64,000 nucleotides of DNA, taken from contig NZ_JAVCAP010000001.1 in NCBI RefSeq assembly GCF_030769565.1, positions 152,161 to 216,160 of the forward strand, given 5' to 3'. The notes beneath the pieces were generated by a model that saw only the letters and a list, made by a program, of their open reading frames with translations, was not told where the DNA came from and searched no databases. Each line of letters begins with the position of its first letter. Positions within the stretch are counted from its first letter, which is position 1. This document shows positions 28,208 to 36,571 of this stretch, one piece after another. The stretch comes from Methylophilus aquaticus. GTDB taxonomy: Bacteria; Pseudomonadota; Gammaproteobacteria; Burkholderiales; Methylophilaceae. The position numbers and the translations under genes were made by a program.

Positions 28208-28540
28208 TTAGTCGATGATAGTGCTGATGCCACCCAGAGTAGCGCCCAGTTGGCCTGAAGTCAGGTGACCGGTTTCGCTGAAAGAAGCACCATTTGTAGC
28301 GTTGGTTGACAATGCTGTCAGACCTTCTGAGTGCAGACGAACGATCTGGTTTGTACCAGCTTCGTCAGTCTCGCCACCTGGCAAGTGGTTAGCCATCCAG
28401 CTGTACAGGTCAGCTGTTTTGTCGCCCAGTTGAACAACAGCGATGTAAGAAACGGCAGCCAAGGCGCCCAAAGTTACACCGTATTCGACCAGAGATTGGC
28501 CTTCTTCGTCTTGCAGGAAGTTTTTAACGTTTTCGATCAT
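28208..28540 (-). CDS. flp: Flp-type (Tad) pilin, second copy
   Basis: Pilin precursor of 110 residues. The leader MIENVKNFLQDEEGQ precedes the processing region SLVEYGVTLGALAAVSY with the Flp Glu-Tyr pair. The start ATG 28540 has AGGAGC upstream. Over about 60 residues, through LPGGETDEAGT, it is almost identical to the pilin at 2420-2761. The tail then differs and is rich in Thr, Ser, Gly and Asn. The extended tail is unusual, since most Flp pilins end soon after the helix; it could be a surface or glycosylation region. The unit is monocistronic, with a sigma-54 promoter about 150 bases upstream and a strong terminator downstream. This is probably the major Tad pilin. Confidence 0.88.
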   Translation of the reverse strand: MIENVKNFLQDEEGQSLVEYGVTLGALAAVSYIAVVQLGDKTADLYSWMANHLPGGETDEAGTNQIVRLHSEGLTALSTNATNGASFSETGHLTSGQLGATLGGISTIID

Positions 28541-28697
28541 TTGATGCTCCTAATAAAGTAACCACCCAAAAAAATGTTCGAGTAATGCGCGGGTGTTGCC
28601 ACAAAACTCGTTGGTTTAAGTTTTGGGGAGGATGGCAACATCCCGACACACGGTTACCTGATTAGGAACACTCACCCCATGGTGTGTACGATTGCAA

Positions 28698-28715
28698 ATG
28701 CAATCAGTGTGCCAA
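28698..28715 (-). promoter_or_regulatory. Sigma-54 (-24/-12) promoter of flp2
   Basis: The minus strand reads TTGGCACA-N4-TTGCAT with the required 10 bp between GG and GC, a near-perfect RpoN site. Transcription should begin near 28688, giving a leader of about 148 bases before the pilin start codon. Confidence 0.78.
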
Positions 28716-28815
28716 CGGCATAAAAAATAGATCATTTCTACATTATGTTATTTGCAATCAATCACTTGATGATTATTTCACATTTGCGATAAGAATTTTT
28801 CCCTGTGCGCGCTTA

Positions 28816-28861
28816 TGGTTAAAAGCAACCACGTTGGTTGTAATGCGGTTGCTTTTAGCCA
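28816..28861. repeat. Long imperfect hairpin upstream of flp2
   Basis: TGGTTAAAAGCAACC (28816-28830) pairs with GGTTGCTTTTAGCCA (28847-28861) at 14 of 15 positions plus one wobble pair. It shares the TGGTT start and CCA end of the hairpin family at 18282, 32677 and 46124 but has a different stem sequence. It lies about 100 bp upstream of the flp2 promoter and could be a terminator, an enhancer-type site or a repeat. Confidence 0.45.
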
Positions 28862-29209
28862 GATGTTGAATTGAGTTGCCTTTGTGAAAATAGGTGATGC
28901 CGCATGTCAATCCCCCCCCCTATTTTTGCGCACAGCAATACCATGCTGTGCAGCAACTCTAAAATTAATGAGTTAATCTATTGCCGCTGGAAGAAGTCAC
29001 CAGCGCGCAGCAATTTCACTAAAAGACTGGTTTTATTCAAATACAGTACAGCAAGGAAGTGCATGAAGTAAAAAATGTGTTGGGCTAAACCCGTGGCAGG
29101 GGTGTCACCGCCAATGCGGCGGCCTCGTTAAAGGCGTTTGACCCCAGTTTAATGCAATCAATACATGTGGTTTAATCCTTCAAACAGAAATGAAAAAAGG
29201 CAGTACGGG

Positions 29210-29880
29210 ATGGAGAAAATCAGATTTGTTTGTGCCACGGGCGCTTCTGAAGCGGACTTTGCAAAGTGTGCACTTGGACTATCAATGACAACCATGAAAA
29301 TTATGCCCATGTTTGAATTGAGATTGTTTGCAGAAAACACATCGGCATTGGGGTTGGTCTACAATCAGGCGCCGGCTATTTTGGTGTTTATACATGACGA
29401 TGTATTTTTACCAGACTTTTTTATGGTGAGTCAGATTTACGCCGCGTTGCGGAATTTTGATGTGGTGGGTGTTGCCGGCAATAAATCGCGGATTGCTCGT
29501 TAACCAGGCTGGTATTCCGGGGAAATTGACGCCAGCGGTAAGAAAATTGCCGATCGTCGTAGTCACTTGAGTGGTGGGATTGCGCATGGCAAGTAATATC
29601 CGAATGTACGTTTCGATTTCTTTGGGACTCCCTGCCAGCCTTGCAAATTACTGGATGGGCTGTTTTTGATGGCAAGAAGCCAAATCCTGCACGGCACCGG
29701 ATTGAGATTTGATCCACAATTTGATTTTCATTTTTATGATTTGGACTTTTGCCGTCAGGCCGATTTAAAAGGATTAAGCGTAGGCACTTGACCGATTTCT
29801 CTCATTCACCAAAGCATGGGCAACTTCTCCGCTTAACATTGCAGGAAAACTACCTGCGGTATTTGGATAAATATCAGGTT
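29210..29880 (+). pseudogene. Decayed glycosyltransferase gene with four in-frame stops
   Basis: The open part from ATG 29210 encodes about 97 residues (MEKIRFVCATGASEADF...) with ENTSALGLVYNQ and the metal-site-like FIHDDVFLPDFF, ending in VGVAGNKSR. The same frame continues past stops at 29501, 29594, 29789 and 29834 with clearly related coding sequence: WYSGEIDASGKK, LRFDPQFDFHFYDLDFCRQAD, LSVGT, PISLIHQSMGNFS. A final frame change is needed to reach ENYLRYLDKY near 29845. Four nonsense codons in an otherwise preserved frame mean genuine decay, not a sequencing slip. The parent looks like a GT-A glycosyltransferase of the type found in TPR/glycan clusters. Confidence 0.8.
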
Positions 29881-29930
29881 AGAAGCTGCCGAGCAATGGC
29901 TACTGTAACAAGATGTGGGTATTTGTTGCA

Positions 29931-30650
29931 TCAGCTAGCACGCCATTTCAAATCCGCATAAACGAAACAGGCATGCATGAAAAAACCGAGCCCCAACAGC
30001 ACCTCAATGACTTCCTGATCCTTGTACAACAGTAGTTGTGGATGTAGCAAGCTACGGGCGGGTACCAGCCATTGGATACCATAATCGCTGGCAATGCCTG
30101 CACCAATTAACAGATGCAGATAAAATAAAAACACTGGCAAGAAGTACCATAGCAATGTCGGTGACGGCAGTAACCAGTGCAGTTGTCTGAACACCTTTAT
30201 GCCCACACTACCTACCAGACCGATTAGCAAATAGCCGAATAAAAACCATATTTGCAAGTGCTTGTGATTGTGCAAATTGGTTTCACCTTGCAGATTGACC
30301 GTTTTATCAACAGCAGGCTGAATCTCGAAAAAGCGTTGTCCCCAGCTGATTTCTTCCATACTGATAAACAAGCAAGCCAATGCAAACAGACCCCACAGCA
30401 ACCCGGCCATGTACCGGGTCATCGAGAGCAGATGCAGACTGACTCTTATAGACATATAGGTTGTCAGTAGAAAACAAAGCAGCTGGATGGACTCAAGCAC
30501 ACCATCTTCCTGAATCCATCTGGCATAGTGTGCCGGACTGAGTATCTTGCAGCCAAATGCGACCATCAATAACACGATTGGCAGCCAGTATACCTGTCGT
30601 TGCTTTTTTGCCAGTAGTTGCGCAAGCCGGCTGAACATGTGTGTCATCAT
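29931..30650 (-). CDS. Integral membrane protein of unknown function (EEISWGQR motif)
   Basis: Membrane protein of 239 residues with six hydrophobic segments (about 20-37, 53-76, 80-100, 130-152, 162-185 and 212-232). A striking conserved-looking motif, FISMEEISWGQRFFEIQ, follows the third segment, and NLHNHKHLQIWF comes soon after. These acidic and histidine-rich runs could bind metal. I recall similar hypothetical membrane proteins but no known function. The start (ATG 30650 or 30647) overlaps the end of the upstream O-GlcNAc-transferase-like gene, so the two are co-translated. The context suggests a link to glycan chemistry. Confidence 0.62.
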   Translation of the reverse strand: MMTHMFSRLAQLLAKKQRQVYWLPIVLLMVAFGCKILSPAHYARWIQEDGVLESIQLLCFLLTTYMSIRVSLHLLSMTRYMAGLLWGLFALACLFISMEEISWGQRFFEIQPAVDKTVNLQGETNLHNHKHLQIWFLFGYLLIGLVGSVGIKVFRQLHWLLPSPTLLWYFLPVFLFYLHLLIGAGIASDYGIQWLVPARSLLHPQLLLYKDQEVIEVLLGLGFFMHACFVYADLKWRAS

Positions 30651-32395
30651 GAAATGATTCCTGAAAATAATGCTTGTAAGTCACGCGCAAACTGTTTGCC
30701 ATCGCATAAAGGCGAGCCTTGTATTTGCGCACGTAAGGATTGCCTGTGCCCTGCCAGCGCAGACAGGTCGCCCGCTAGGGCGCAGGCAATGCTGACATAC
30801 TCGGTTTTGCGAGTGGCTATCCATTCAGTTTTGTTGATTACAGTCAGGAAAGCAGCCCCTTGCCTTGATACCAGAGTTTCACCAGCCAGCGTGACGACAG
30901 GCACGCCCATCCATAGTGCTTCACTGGTGGTCAAGCCGCCTGTGAATGGAAAGGGATCCAGTGCAATATCTACCCGGCTATAGGCAGCTAGCAGCTCAGG
31001 ATGGGGTGAGGTTTTCTCCAGCAGCAGGCGATCGGCGGAGATGCCGTATTTTTCAAAATTGGCCAGCGTTTGTTTACGCAGAAAGGCATCGTTCATTGCC
31101 TTGTTTTTTAATAGCAACTTGCTGCCGGGAAAAGCGTTTAATAATGTTGCCCATAGAGCAATAACCTTGTTGTTAAGCTTGAGGTAGTTATTAAAGCAGC
31201 CAAATGTGATATAGCCAGTTTGCAGTGCCGGCAAAGCGTTCACCTCAGGCGCATACTCTGGTGGCCGGTAACAAAAGCGGTTATAGGGCATATAGAGCAA
31301 TTGTTCAGTGAAATAGACAGACTGCCCTGCTGGCGATGAGTGTGGGTCAGTAATCAGGTAATCCATGCTTTCCAGCCCGCTAGTGTTGAAGTAGCCTAGC
31401 CAGGATACCTGAATTGATGCCGGTTTGTGTCCAAAAATCAGCAGCAGTTTGCAGGCGGTTTGTCCTGACAAGTCTACCAGCACGTCAACTTCATCCTGGC
31501 GGATAGTTGCCACCGCACCTGCAATATTCGTGGTTGAAATAGTGCGCCAATGGTCTGCCTGCGTTTTCAGGCGCTCTGTGACCTCGTCTTGTTTAACCAC
31601 ATGGCTGTAACAAAATATCTCGAACCGGCTTCTGTCGTAGTGTTCCAGAAAAGGCTCGAGATAATAAGTGACGGGGTGCCGGTAGAAGTCGCTGGATACC
31701 AGTCCAATACGCACTTTTCTGGCAGCCGCTGGCAAGCTGTTTGAATGCGCGTATTTTGGCAAATGTGCTGTGTGCAATTGTCCCCAGTCACGATGCCAGT
31801 CAGAAACCATGCTTGCTGAAATATCCGGGCGGTAGTTCATGGCGAATAAAAAGGCGGAGTGCTCAATCGGGTGTGGTTTGGATTGCAACGCCATCCGGTA
31901 ATGTACAAGCCCCTGTTCAAGCTCGCCACACTCGATGAGCAAGGTCGCTAAGCCTAACTGGAGTGATGCCAGAGTAGGCGCAATTTTGATAGCGCGTTGA
32001 TAGGCTTTGATAGCCTCTTCGTAAGCTTGCAGTTTCACCAGAGTTTTTGCCAGTGCCTCGTATACCTGAACGGCATTGGGGGAGATGCGCAAGGCGTTGA
32101 CATAGAACTGACAGGACTCTTCAAACCGGCCCAGTTTGACGTAGATATTTCCCAATTGAAAATTAGGATTGGGGTTGGTCGGCATCAGTTGTTTTGCCAT
32201 GTAAAAATGTTTGGCGGCATCTGCATAGTGTTGTTGCAGCAGATAAGCCTCACCCAGTGTCTCGCAGACGCTGCCATTATTCGGTGTAACTTTCAGCTGG
32301 TCGTGCAAGAGTTTGCAGGCAGCCTGATACTTTTTCTCCGCCATCAGTGCGGCAGCTTTTTGTTGGGGCGCTTGCGTGTCCATAGATTTGTCCAT
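30647..32395 (-). CDS. TPR protein with O-GlcNAc transferase-like (GT41/SPINDLY) domain
   Basis: Protein of 582 residues starting at ATG 32395, with GAGGA upstream; a TTG at 32401 is less likely. Residues of about 8-190 form TPR repeats. The remainder is a GT41 domain: RIGLVSSDFYRHPVTYYLEPFLEHYDRSRFE, then VDVLVDLSGQTACKLLLIFGHKPASIQVSWLGYFNTSGL and YITFGCFNNYLKLNNKVI. The C-terminal part is IALDPFPFTGGLTTSEALWMGVPVVTLAG. Bacterial relatives attach sugars to Ser/Thr of proteins such as adhesins and flagellins. Lying between flp2 and the Tad operon, it could glycosylate the Ser/Thr-rich pilin tail; this is inference. It overlaps the next membrane protein gene by four bases. Confidence 0.82.
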   Translation of the reverse strand: MDKSMDTQAPQQKAAALMAEKKYQAACKLLHDQLKVTPNNGSVCETLGEAYLLQQHYADAAKHFYMAKQLMPTNPNPNFQLGNIYVKLGRFEESCQFYVNALRISPNAVQVYEALAKTLVKLQAYEEAIKAYQRAIKIAPTLASLQLGLATLLIECGELEQGLVHYRMALQSKPHPIEHSAFLFAMNYRPDISASMVSDWHRDWGQLHTAHLPKYAHSNSLPAAARKVRIGLVSSDFYRHPVTYYLEPFLEHYDRSRFEIFCYSHVVKQDEVTERLKTQADHWRTISTTNIAGAVATIRQDEVDVLVDLSGQTACKLLLIFGHKPASIQVSWLGYFNTSGLESMDYLITDPHSSPAGQSVYFTEQLLYMPYNRFCYRPPEYAPEVNALPALQTGYITFGCFNNYLKLNNKVIALWATLLNAFPGSKLLLKNKAMNDAFLRKQTLANFEKYGISADRLLLEKTSPHPELLAAYSRVDIALDPFPFTGGLTTSEALWMGVPVVTLAGETLVSRQGAAFLTVINKTEWIATRKTEYVSIACALAGDLSALAGHRQSLRAQIQGSPLCDGKQFARDLQALFSGIIS

Positions 32396-32549
32396 TATCA
32401 ATCCTCAAGTCCAGCAAGATTTATTCCACAGAGTGCAATCGAAATTACAAACATCCTTGCAATTAAAGTTTGGCCGAGTGCCGCCGATAGATATTTAAGC
32501 CTAGTGCTTGAGACTGAAAAACACTGATATCTAAAAAGGAAGGTGCCAT

Positions 32550-32666
32550 ATGGCAATTATTGAACAAGGAATTTTGACTTCTGGTGTCATTGCAACTGCA
32601 ATTTGGGCGACAAGTGTCATAGGGGATTATATCCAGGCGATTTTTCAATTACCATTCCTGAAATAA
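32550..32666 (+). CDS. Small hydrophobic protein, 38 residues
   Basis: A 38-residue frame with an excellent ribosome site (AAGGAAGG, spaced eight bases from ATG 32550). The peptide MAIIEQGILTSGVIATAIWA continues into a second half with VIGDYIQAIFQLP and stops at 32664-32666. One hydrophobic or amphipathic helix is predicted (about 8-25). A perfect 17-bp hairpin begins 11 bases after the stop, as expected for a monocistronic small mRNA. It lies between the O-GlcNAc-transferase-like gene and the secretin promoter. I recognise no family. It may be a small membrane peptide, possibly a pilus accessory. Confidence 0.6.
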   Translation: MAIIEQGILTSGVIATAIWATSVIGDYIQAIFQLPFLK

Positions 32667-32676
32667 CTTCAAAAAG

Positions 32677-32716
32677 ATGGTTCATATAAACCATGTTGGT
32701 GGTTTATATGAACCAT
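32677..32716. repeat. Perfect hairpin, 17-bp family member
   Basis: ATGGTTCATATAAACCA (32677-32693) and its exact reverse complement (32700-32716) are separated by six bases. Compared with the copies at 18282 and 46124, stem position 7 is C instead of G, and the paired base has changed to match. It probably ends the small-ORF transcript, although no T-run follows. Confidence 0.7.
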
Positions 32717-32842
32717 GTCTTTTGCGCACAATAGTTATTGTCATTGTGTAGCATATTTACATCCAGCCAATACATTAGTCATTTCAACCAGTTGCGGCAT
32801 AACCTGGCGGCTAATCAGTTACGAGACTGTTCTGCATCTGGG

Positions 32843-32859
32843 TGGTATAAAATTTGCAT
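32843..32859 (+). promoter_or_regulatory. Sigma-54-like (-24/-12) promoter of the Tad secretin operon
   Basis: TGGTATA-N4-TTGCA with 10 bp between GG and GC matches the degenerate RpoN consensus (TGGYAYR-N4-TTGCW). The predicted start is near 32869, 29 bases before the secretin ATG. A 14-bp perfect palindrome, ACAATAGTTATTGT (32728-32741), lies about 100 bp upstream and is a candidate activator site. Confidence 0.62.
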
Positions 32860-32897
32860 AGTAACCCTACTTTTATATGAATCTATAAGATGCCAAC

Positions 32898-35159
32898 ATG
32901 TGCTCAAGGGTGTTTGTTTTAATTCTGTTGTATTTGGTTAGTTGTTTACCACTTTTAGCCTATTCAAAAAACGTCACCACTATTCATGTAGACGCAGGCT
33001 TCTCTGTCCCGTTGCAATTGCCTGAAGCCGCCAGCACGATCGCAATTGGAAACCAGGGCATTATTGCAACTAACACGCTGAAACCAGATTTGATCATGAT
33101 TAACGGTCAGGCTACTGGTGCAACCTCCATGACTGTATTTGGGCGTAGTGGCAAAATCTATGAATATCGTATACAGGTAGTTAACGATATCTTTCAACTA
33201 CGTTCAATGATTAATGCGATCGAAAAACACGTCGTTGTTGAAGACCTTAATGGCATCATCGTGCTGAAGGGCACAGTACCCACACCGACTGCTTTGGTGA
33301 GAGTGTTAACGATTGCTGACCGATATGTCACTGGCAGTGCTGCTCCGCCAGACTTCTCGGTGATCAGTGACAGGGGCGGGGTGTTGTCGGGGAATCTCGA
33401 AGAGGTACAAGGTGGCGTTGAAGAAGAGATTAGCGGAGTCTCACCAGATCCTCGGATTTCAATTCCAACTGTCCAAATTGGTAGGGGTGCAGGAGGGGGT
33501 GGCGGTGCAGGAGGCGGGCAAAATGCGTTGGCAAGAGCATTTCGACAGCCTTTGATGCCAATCAAAGGTAACCTTGCGCAAAACATCTCGCGCGGCGAGG
33601 TGGTCATGGTGGGTGGTGGCAAGGTGATGAGTATGATCCAGGTTGCAAAGCAACCCAAGGTCGAGATACAAATGCAGATTATCGCCGTGGATCGTAACAA
33701 GACGGATGAGTTCGGCATAGACTGGCGGCTGGATCGTATGTCTGGAGGTAAGCGAGTGGTTGTCGGCAGTACATTGGGTGACGTTTCTTCGAGTGGCGGA
33801 AATAGTCCTGATCAAATCAGGGATACATTTAGCGCTGGAGACGCATCAATTTTTGGGGTGCTGGATACTGGAAAATATTTCCTCTCAACCTTTTTAAAAT
33901 TTTTGCAACAGAAGGGTGCTGCAAAAACGCTATCCAATCCACTCGTTACTGCAATTAGCGGCGAGTCTGCCAGTTTTCTGGTGGGCGGCAATGTCCCTAT
34001 TCCGGTACAGACGGCAGTTGCGGGGAGTTTGGGTGGCGGCGCGGCAGTGGCAACCAATGTGCGGTTTATTCAGTTTGGCCTTAAACTAATCGTCAGGCCA
34101 ACAGTGCTGGAGAGTGGCAAGATTTCTATTGTGCTTGATCAGTCAATTTCTGAACCTGATTATTCCCAAGCTATTAATATTATTGGTACACAAGTGCCTG
34201 GGTTTACTCAGCGCTCAATCAGTACAATTACAGAGTCAGCCAGCGGCGAAAGCTGGGCTGTAGCTGGGCTGCTTTCAGAGGAAAATGCAAAAAATCTGGA
34301 TCAAATCCCTTGGCTGTCCAAAATTCCAGTGATCGGTTTTTTATTCCAGAAGAAAACAGATTCAAAAACGCGTAATGAGTTGATGATCTTGGTAAATGCT
34401 AGAGTCATTGATGGTGATAATCAGACATCCACCAGTTTTGATGATAAGGGTGACTTGGCCCCTGTAGATAACCTTCAAGAGGAGCAGGGCGATATCCCGG
34501 TAAAAGAAGAATCGTTATCCGAACCCGCAGAAAAACCGGCCTTGCCCACAAAACCCAAGACAAACAATAATGGCAAGAAATCTTTATCACCGGTGACCAC
34601 AAGAAGACAGGGGTTGATTTCGGGATCACTCCCCGATGAAAGCCAGCCGTTAATCACCGTGAATGAGTTAAGCAAGACTGTAGAGCTTTTGGCTGAGTCT
34701 CCGCCTGTGCAACACAATAATGATATGCTGGCTGAGGGTGCCGTAGTGGAGTGGAGAAGCCCCGGCGGGGATAACAAAAGCCAAGTGTTGCTAATCAATA
34801 CGCCGCCACCAGCCCTTGAGGAGTTGCCGCAGGTGATCATGGCCACACGCGTCACACCTGCCTATCCGATAAAGCCGCAACAAGAAACCCAAGCCGCTGC
34901 AATCAAGCAGGCGCCTGCTGACAAAACCGATTTGGAATTGTTGCAAGAACTCATCAAGCAAAATGACAAAAAAGCAGGTGCTTTTACGCAACCGGCGCGC
35001 AGCATTTTTTCAAACGGAGGCGGATTGCTCAATAGTCCAATCGTCCGGATGTCGGAGCCCAACCAGTTTTTGATTAAGCCCAAACCCGTGCTTGGTAGAA
35101 TTTATAAGCCGATTACCAATCCAAGCATGGTAATCAACCCGCTTAGTGTCCTGCTATAA
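32898..35159 (+). CDS. cpaC: Tad secretin (CpaC/RcpA) with long C-terminal extension
   Basis: Outer-membrane secretin of the Tad pilus, 753 residues. A signal peptide (residues 1-23, ending near LLAYS) is followed by the N-terminal pilus and BON-like regions (about 25-150). A Gly-rich run near 195-210 (GRGAGGGGGAGGG) comes next, then the secretin core (about 245-495) with KTLSNPLVTAISGESASFLVGGNVPIPV and SWAVAGLLSEEN. Typical RcpA proteins end soon after the core, near 500 residues. Here about 250 more hydrophilic residues rich in Pro, Lys, Glu and Gln follow, and their function is unknown. It is the first gene of the Tad operon, behind a sigma-54-like promoter. Confidence 0.87.
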   Translation: MCSRVFVLILLYLVSCLPLLAYSKNVTTIHVDAGFSVPLQLPEAASTIAIGNQGIIATNTLKPDLIMINGQATGATSMTVFGRSGKIYEYRIQVVNDIFQLRSMINAIEKHVVVEDLNGIIVLKGTVPTPTALVRVLTIADRYVTGSAAPPDFSVISDRGGVLSGNLEEVQGGVEEEISGVSPDPRISIPTVQIGRGAGGGGGAGGGQNALARAFRQPLMPIKGNLAQNISRGEVVMVGGGKVMSMIQVAKQPKVEIQMQIIAVDRNKTDEFGIDWRLDRMSGGKRVVVGSTLGDVSSSGGNSPDQIRDTFSAGDASIFGVLDTGKYFLSTFLKFLQQKGAAKTLSNPLVTAISGESASFLVGGNVPIPVQTAVAGSLGGGAAVATNVRFIQFGLKLIVRPTVLESGKISIVLDQSISEPDYSQAINIIGTQVPGFTQRSISTITESASGESWAVAGLLSEENAKNLDQIPWLSKIPVIGFLFQKKTDSKTRNELMILVNARVIDGDNQTSTSFDDKGDLAPVDNLQEEQGDIPVKEESLSEPAEKPALPTKPKTNNNGKKSLSPVTTRRQGLISGSLPDESQPLITVNELSKTVELLAESPPVQHNNDMLAEGAVVEWRSPGGDNKSQVLLINTPPPALEELPQVIMATRVTPAYPIKPQQETQAAAIKQAPADKTDLELLQELIKQNDKKAGAFTQPARSIFSNGGGLLNSPIVRMSEPNQFLIKPKPVLGRIYKPITNPSMVINPLSVLL

Positions 35160-35175
35160 GTTTGAGAGCCACCCT

Positions 35176-35916
35176 ATGACGATATTGAATAGTAAACATT
35201 ATGCTCATCGCATCAGAATCACTACATGCCTGCTTTTGTTAGGCATTTTGTGTGGATGCTCACGCCAGGTTGCCATTCCGACCACACCTGCTGCGCCCAT
35301 CCCTGAAAATGTTCAATTTGACAATCCTTATCAGCGGCAGCTGCAATCCTCAGCCCAATGGCACGTGGTGGCCGAAGATCTGGCTGACCAGTTAATAGCC
35401 CCCATTAAAAGCAAAAAGCTGGGAGATCGACCATTTTATATCTACTCACAAAACAAGCCTTCGACTTTCAACCGTGCATTTAATGACTTTCTAATTACGA
35501 CGCTTGTTAACAAAGGGATAAAAGTCAGTAATCAAAAACAGGGAAGTCGTATCATCAACTATAAAATTCAGCCAGTTGAATACAAATCGTGGCGAGAAAC
35601 TGTAGTCAATGATAACTTCAATGTAACCTCTCTTGCTGCTGGCTTGGTGGTTCTCAGGCATATCGATGATGTGGTAAAAGGGATTGGTAAGGATCTCAGT
35701 ATATTGGCCACTGGTCTTGCTGCAGATGCTGTAGATTTAAATACAGCACCCAACTTTGAGATTATCATTACTTCCTCTATTCTGGATGGAAGTATTTATT
35801 TATCGAGAACCACGGATATTTATTATGCCAATGCCTCTGACAAACATTTGTATGTTCCAGTACCCACGCAAAAAGCATCCGATGTGTTTAACGAACCGTT
35901 TTACCAAATGAAATAA
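35176..35916 (+). CDS. Outer-membrane lipoprotein of the Tad operon
   Basis: Lipoprotein of 246 residues starting at ATG 35176, 16 bases after the secretin stop. A hydrophobic signal (CLLLLGILCGC) ends in a lipobox-type Cys at about residue 28. The mature part contains EDLADQLIAPIKSK, DRPFYIYSQNKPSTFNRAFNDFLITTL and several short beta-like segments; this recalls FlgO-type lipoproteins, though the match is weak. Tad loci normally encode a lipoprotein at this position (RcpB or CpaD) that pilots or stabilises the secretin. That role is inferred from position. It does not resemble CpaD closely enough to name. Confidence 0.65.
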   Translation: MTILNSKHYAHRIRITTCLLLLGILCGCSRQVAIPTTPAAPIPENVQFDNPYQRQLQSSAQWHVVAEDLADQLIAPIKSKKLGDRPFYIYSQNKPSTFNRAFNDFLITTLVNKGIKVSNQKQGSRIINYKIQPVEYKSWRETVVNDNFNVTSLAAGLVVLRHIDDVVKGIGKDLSILATGLAADAVDLNTAPNFEIIITSSILDGSIYLSRTTDIYYANASDKHLYVPVPTQKASDVFNEPFYQMK

Positions 35917-35938
35917 TGGTATTGCAGTAGAACGCAAA

Positions 35939-36571
35939 ATGATAAAAAAACAGAAACTAATTTTGGGCGGAATATTTGTGATAGTGGTCTTCTTCGGAAT
36001 CACTTTCAGCAAAAACTGGGGAACCGCTGTGTCTGAAAACTTGCTTGAAAAATACAAGCCGGAAGTTAAAGGGCTCAGAAACAATCGGGAACTGGCACTT
36101 TCCAGATGTCCAGTGATGATCAAAAAGCTTGAAAAAGGTTTGCCCGAACTCTCCAAAAGCAAGGATAAAACACAAATGCCGCAGGCACAAAAACTGATTG
36201 CAGATTGTGCATTTGCTGCTGGCGACTATCAGAAGTCGCTAGACTATTATAAACACCTGTCCAATTTTGAACCAAACGTCTCGCGTTGGCACGTTTTAAT
36301 TGCCGAATCATTTCTCGGCATGAAAAAGCCCGGAGATGCTTTACAGCGTGCAACGCTTGCCACCCAGCTGGACCCAAACGATTTTGAGATCAGGTTGCTG
36401 CACGCCAGAGTACTCGCCAAGCTGGCACTAAAAAACCGCGCGGTTGAGGCGTATGCACAGGCTATCAGAATAGCGCCTTATGATCAGATTGCTATCACAA
36501 AAATGGAGTTGGCTGATTTTGTTGAAAATTCGGTAGATGAGTCAGAGTTTGCAGACAGGAAAGAATATTAA
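35939..36571 (+). CDS. Membrane-anchored TPR protein (TadD-like position)
   Basis: Protein of 210 residues with one N-terminal membrane anchor (about 7-24) and a periplasmic region holding three or so TPR units (about 90-190), for example AGDYQKSLDYYKHLSNFEPN and NDFEIRLLHARVLAKLALKNRAVEAYAQAIRIAP. Tad loci usually carry a TPR lipoprotein, TadD, needed for pilus assembly. Here the anchor is a helix with no lipobox Cys. Its stop (TAATG at 36569-36573) overlaps the start of cpaE by one base. Assignment to TadD function rests on position and fold. Confidence 0.68.
   Translation: MIKKQKLILGGIFVIVVFFGITFSKNWGTAVSENLLEKYKPEVKGLRNNRELALSRCPVMIKKLEKGLPELSKSKDKTQMPQAQKLIADCAFAAGDYQKSLDYYKHLSNFEPNVSRWHVLIAESFLGMKKPGDALQRATLATQLDPNDFEIRLLHARVLAKLALKNRAVEAYAQAIRIAPYDQIAITKMELADFVENSVDESEFADRKEY

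Larger units (their letters stand above)
28541..29209. other. Intergenic region upstream of flp2
   Basis: About 670 bases. It contains the 150-base flp2 leader, with a short GGATG/CATCC hairpin and a longer GTTGCC/GGCAAC inverted repeat, then the sigma-54 promoter at 28698-28715. A large hairpin lies at 28816-28861 and a run of eight to nine Cs is near 28910. From 28930 to 29209 no coding frame is supported. An enhancer site for an RpoN activator is expected in this stretch but was not identified. Confidence 0.45.

Noticed and set aside
28930-29209. Possible coding remnant upstream of the decayed glycosyltransferase
   Set aside because: Short frames translate to nothing recognisable and lack start signals.
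32413-32428. Sigma-54-like element (TGGAATA-N4-TTGCT, minus strand) before the O-GlcNAc-transferase-like gene
   Set aside because: Transcription from it would start at about 32402 and remove the gene's own ribosome site. The -24 half is also off consensus.
33194-33718. Minus-strand frame of 174 codons inside the secretin gene
   Set aside because: It is the complement of the Gly-rich secretin region, giving a Pro-rich artefact.
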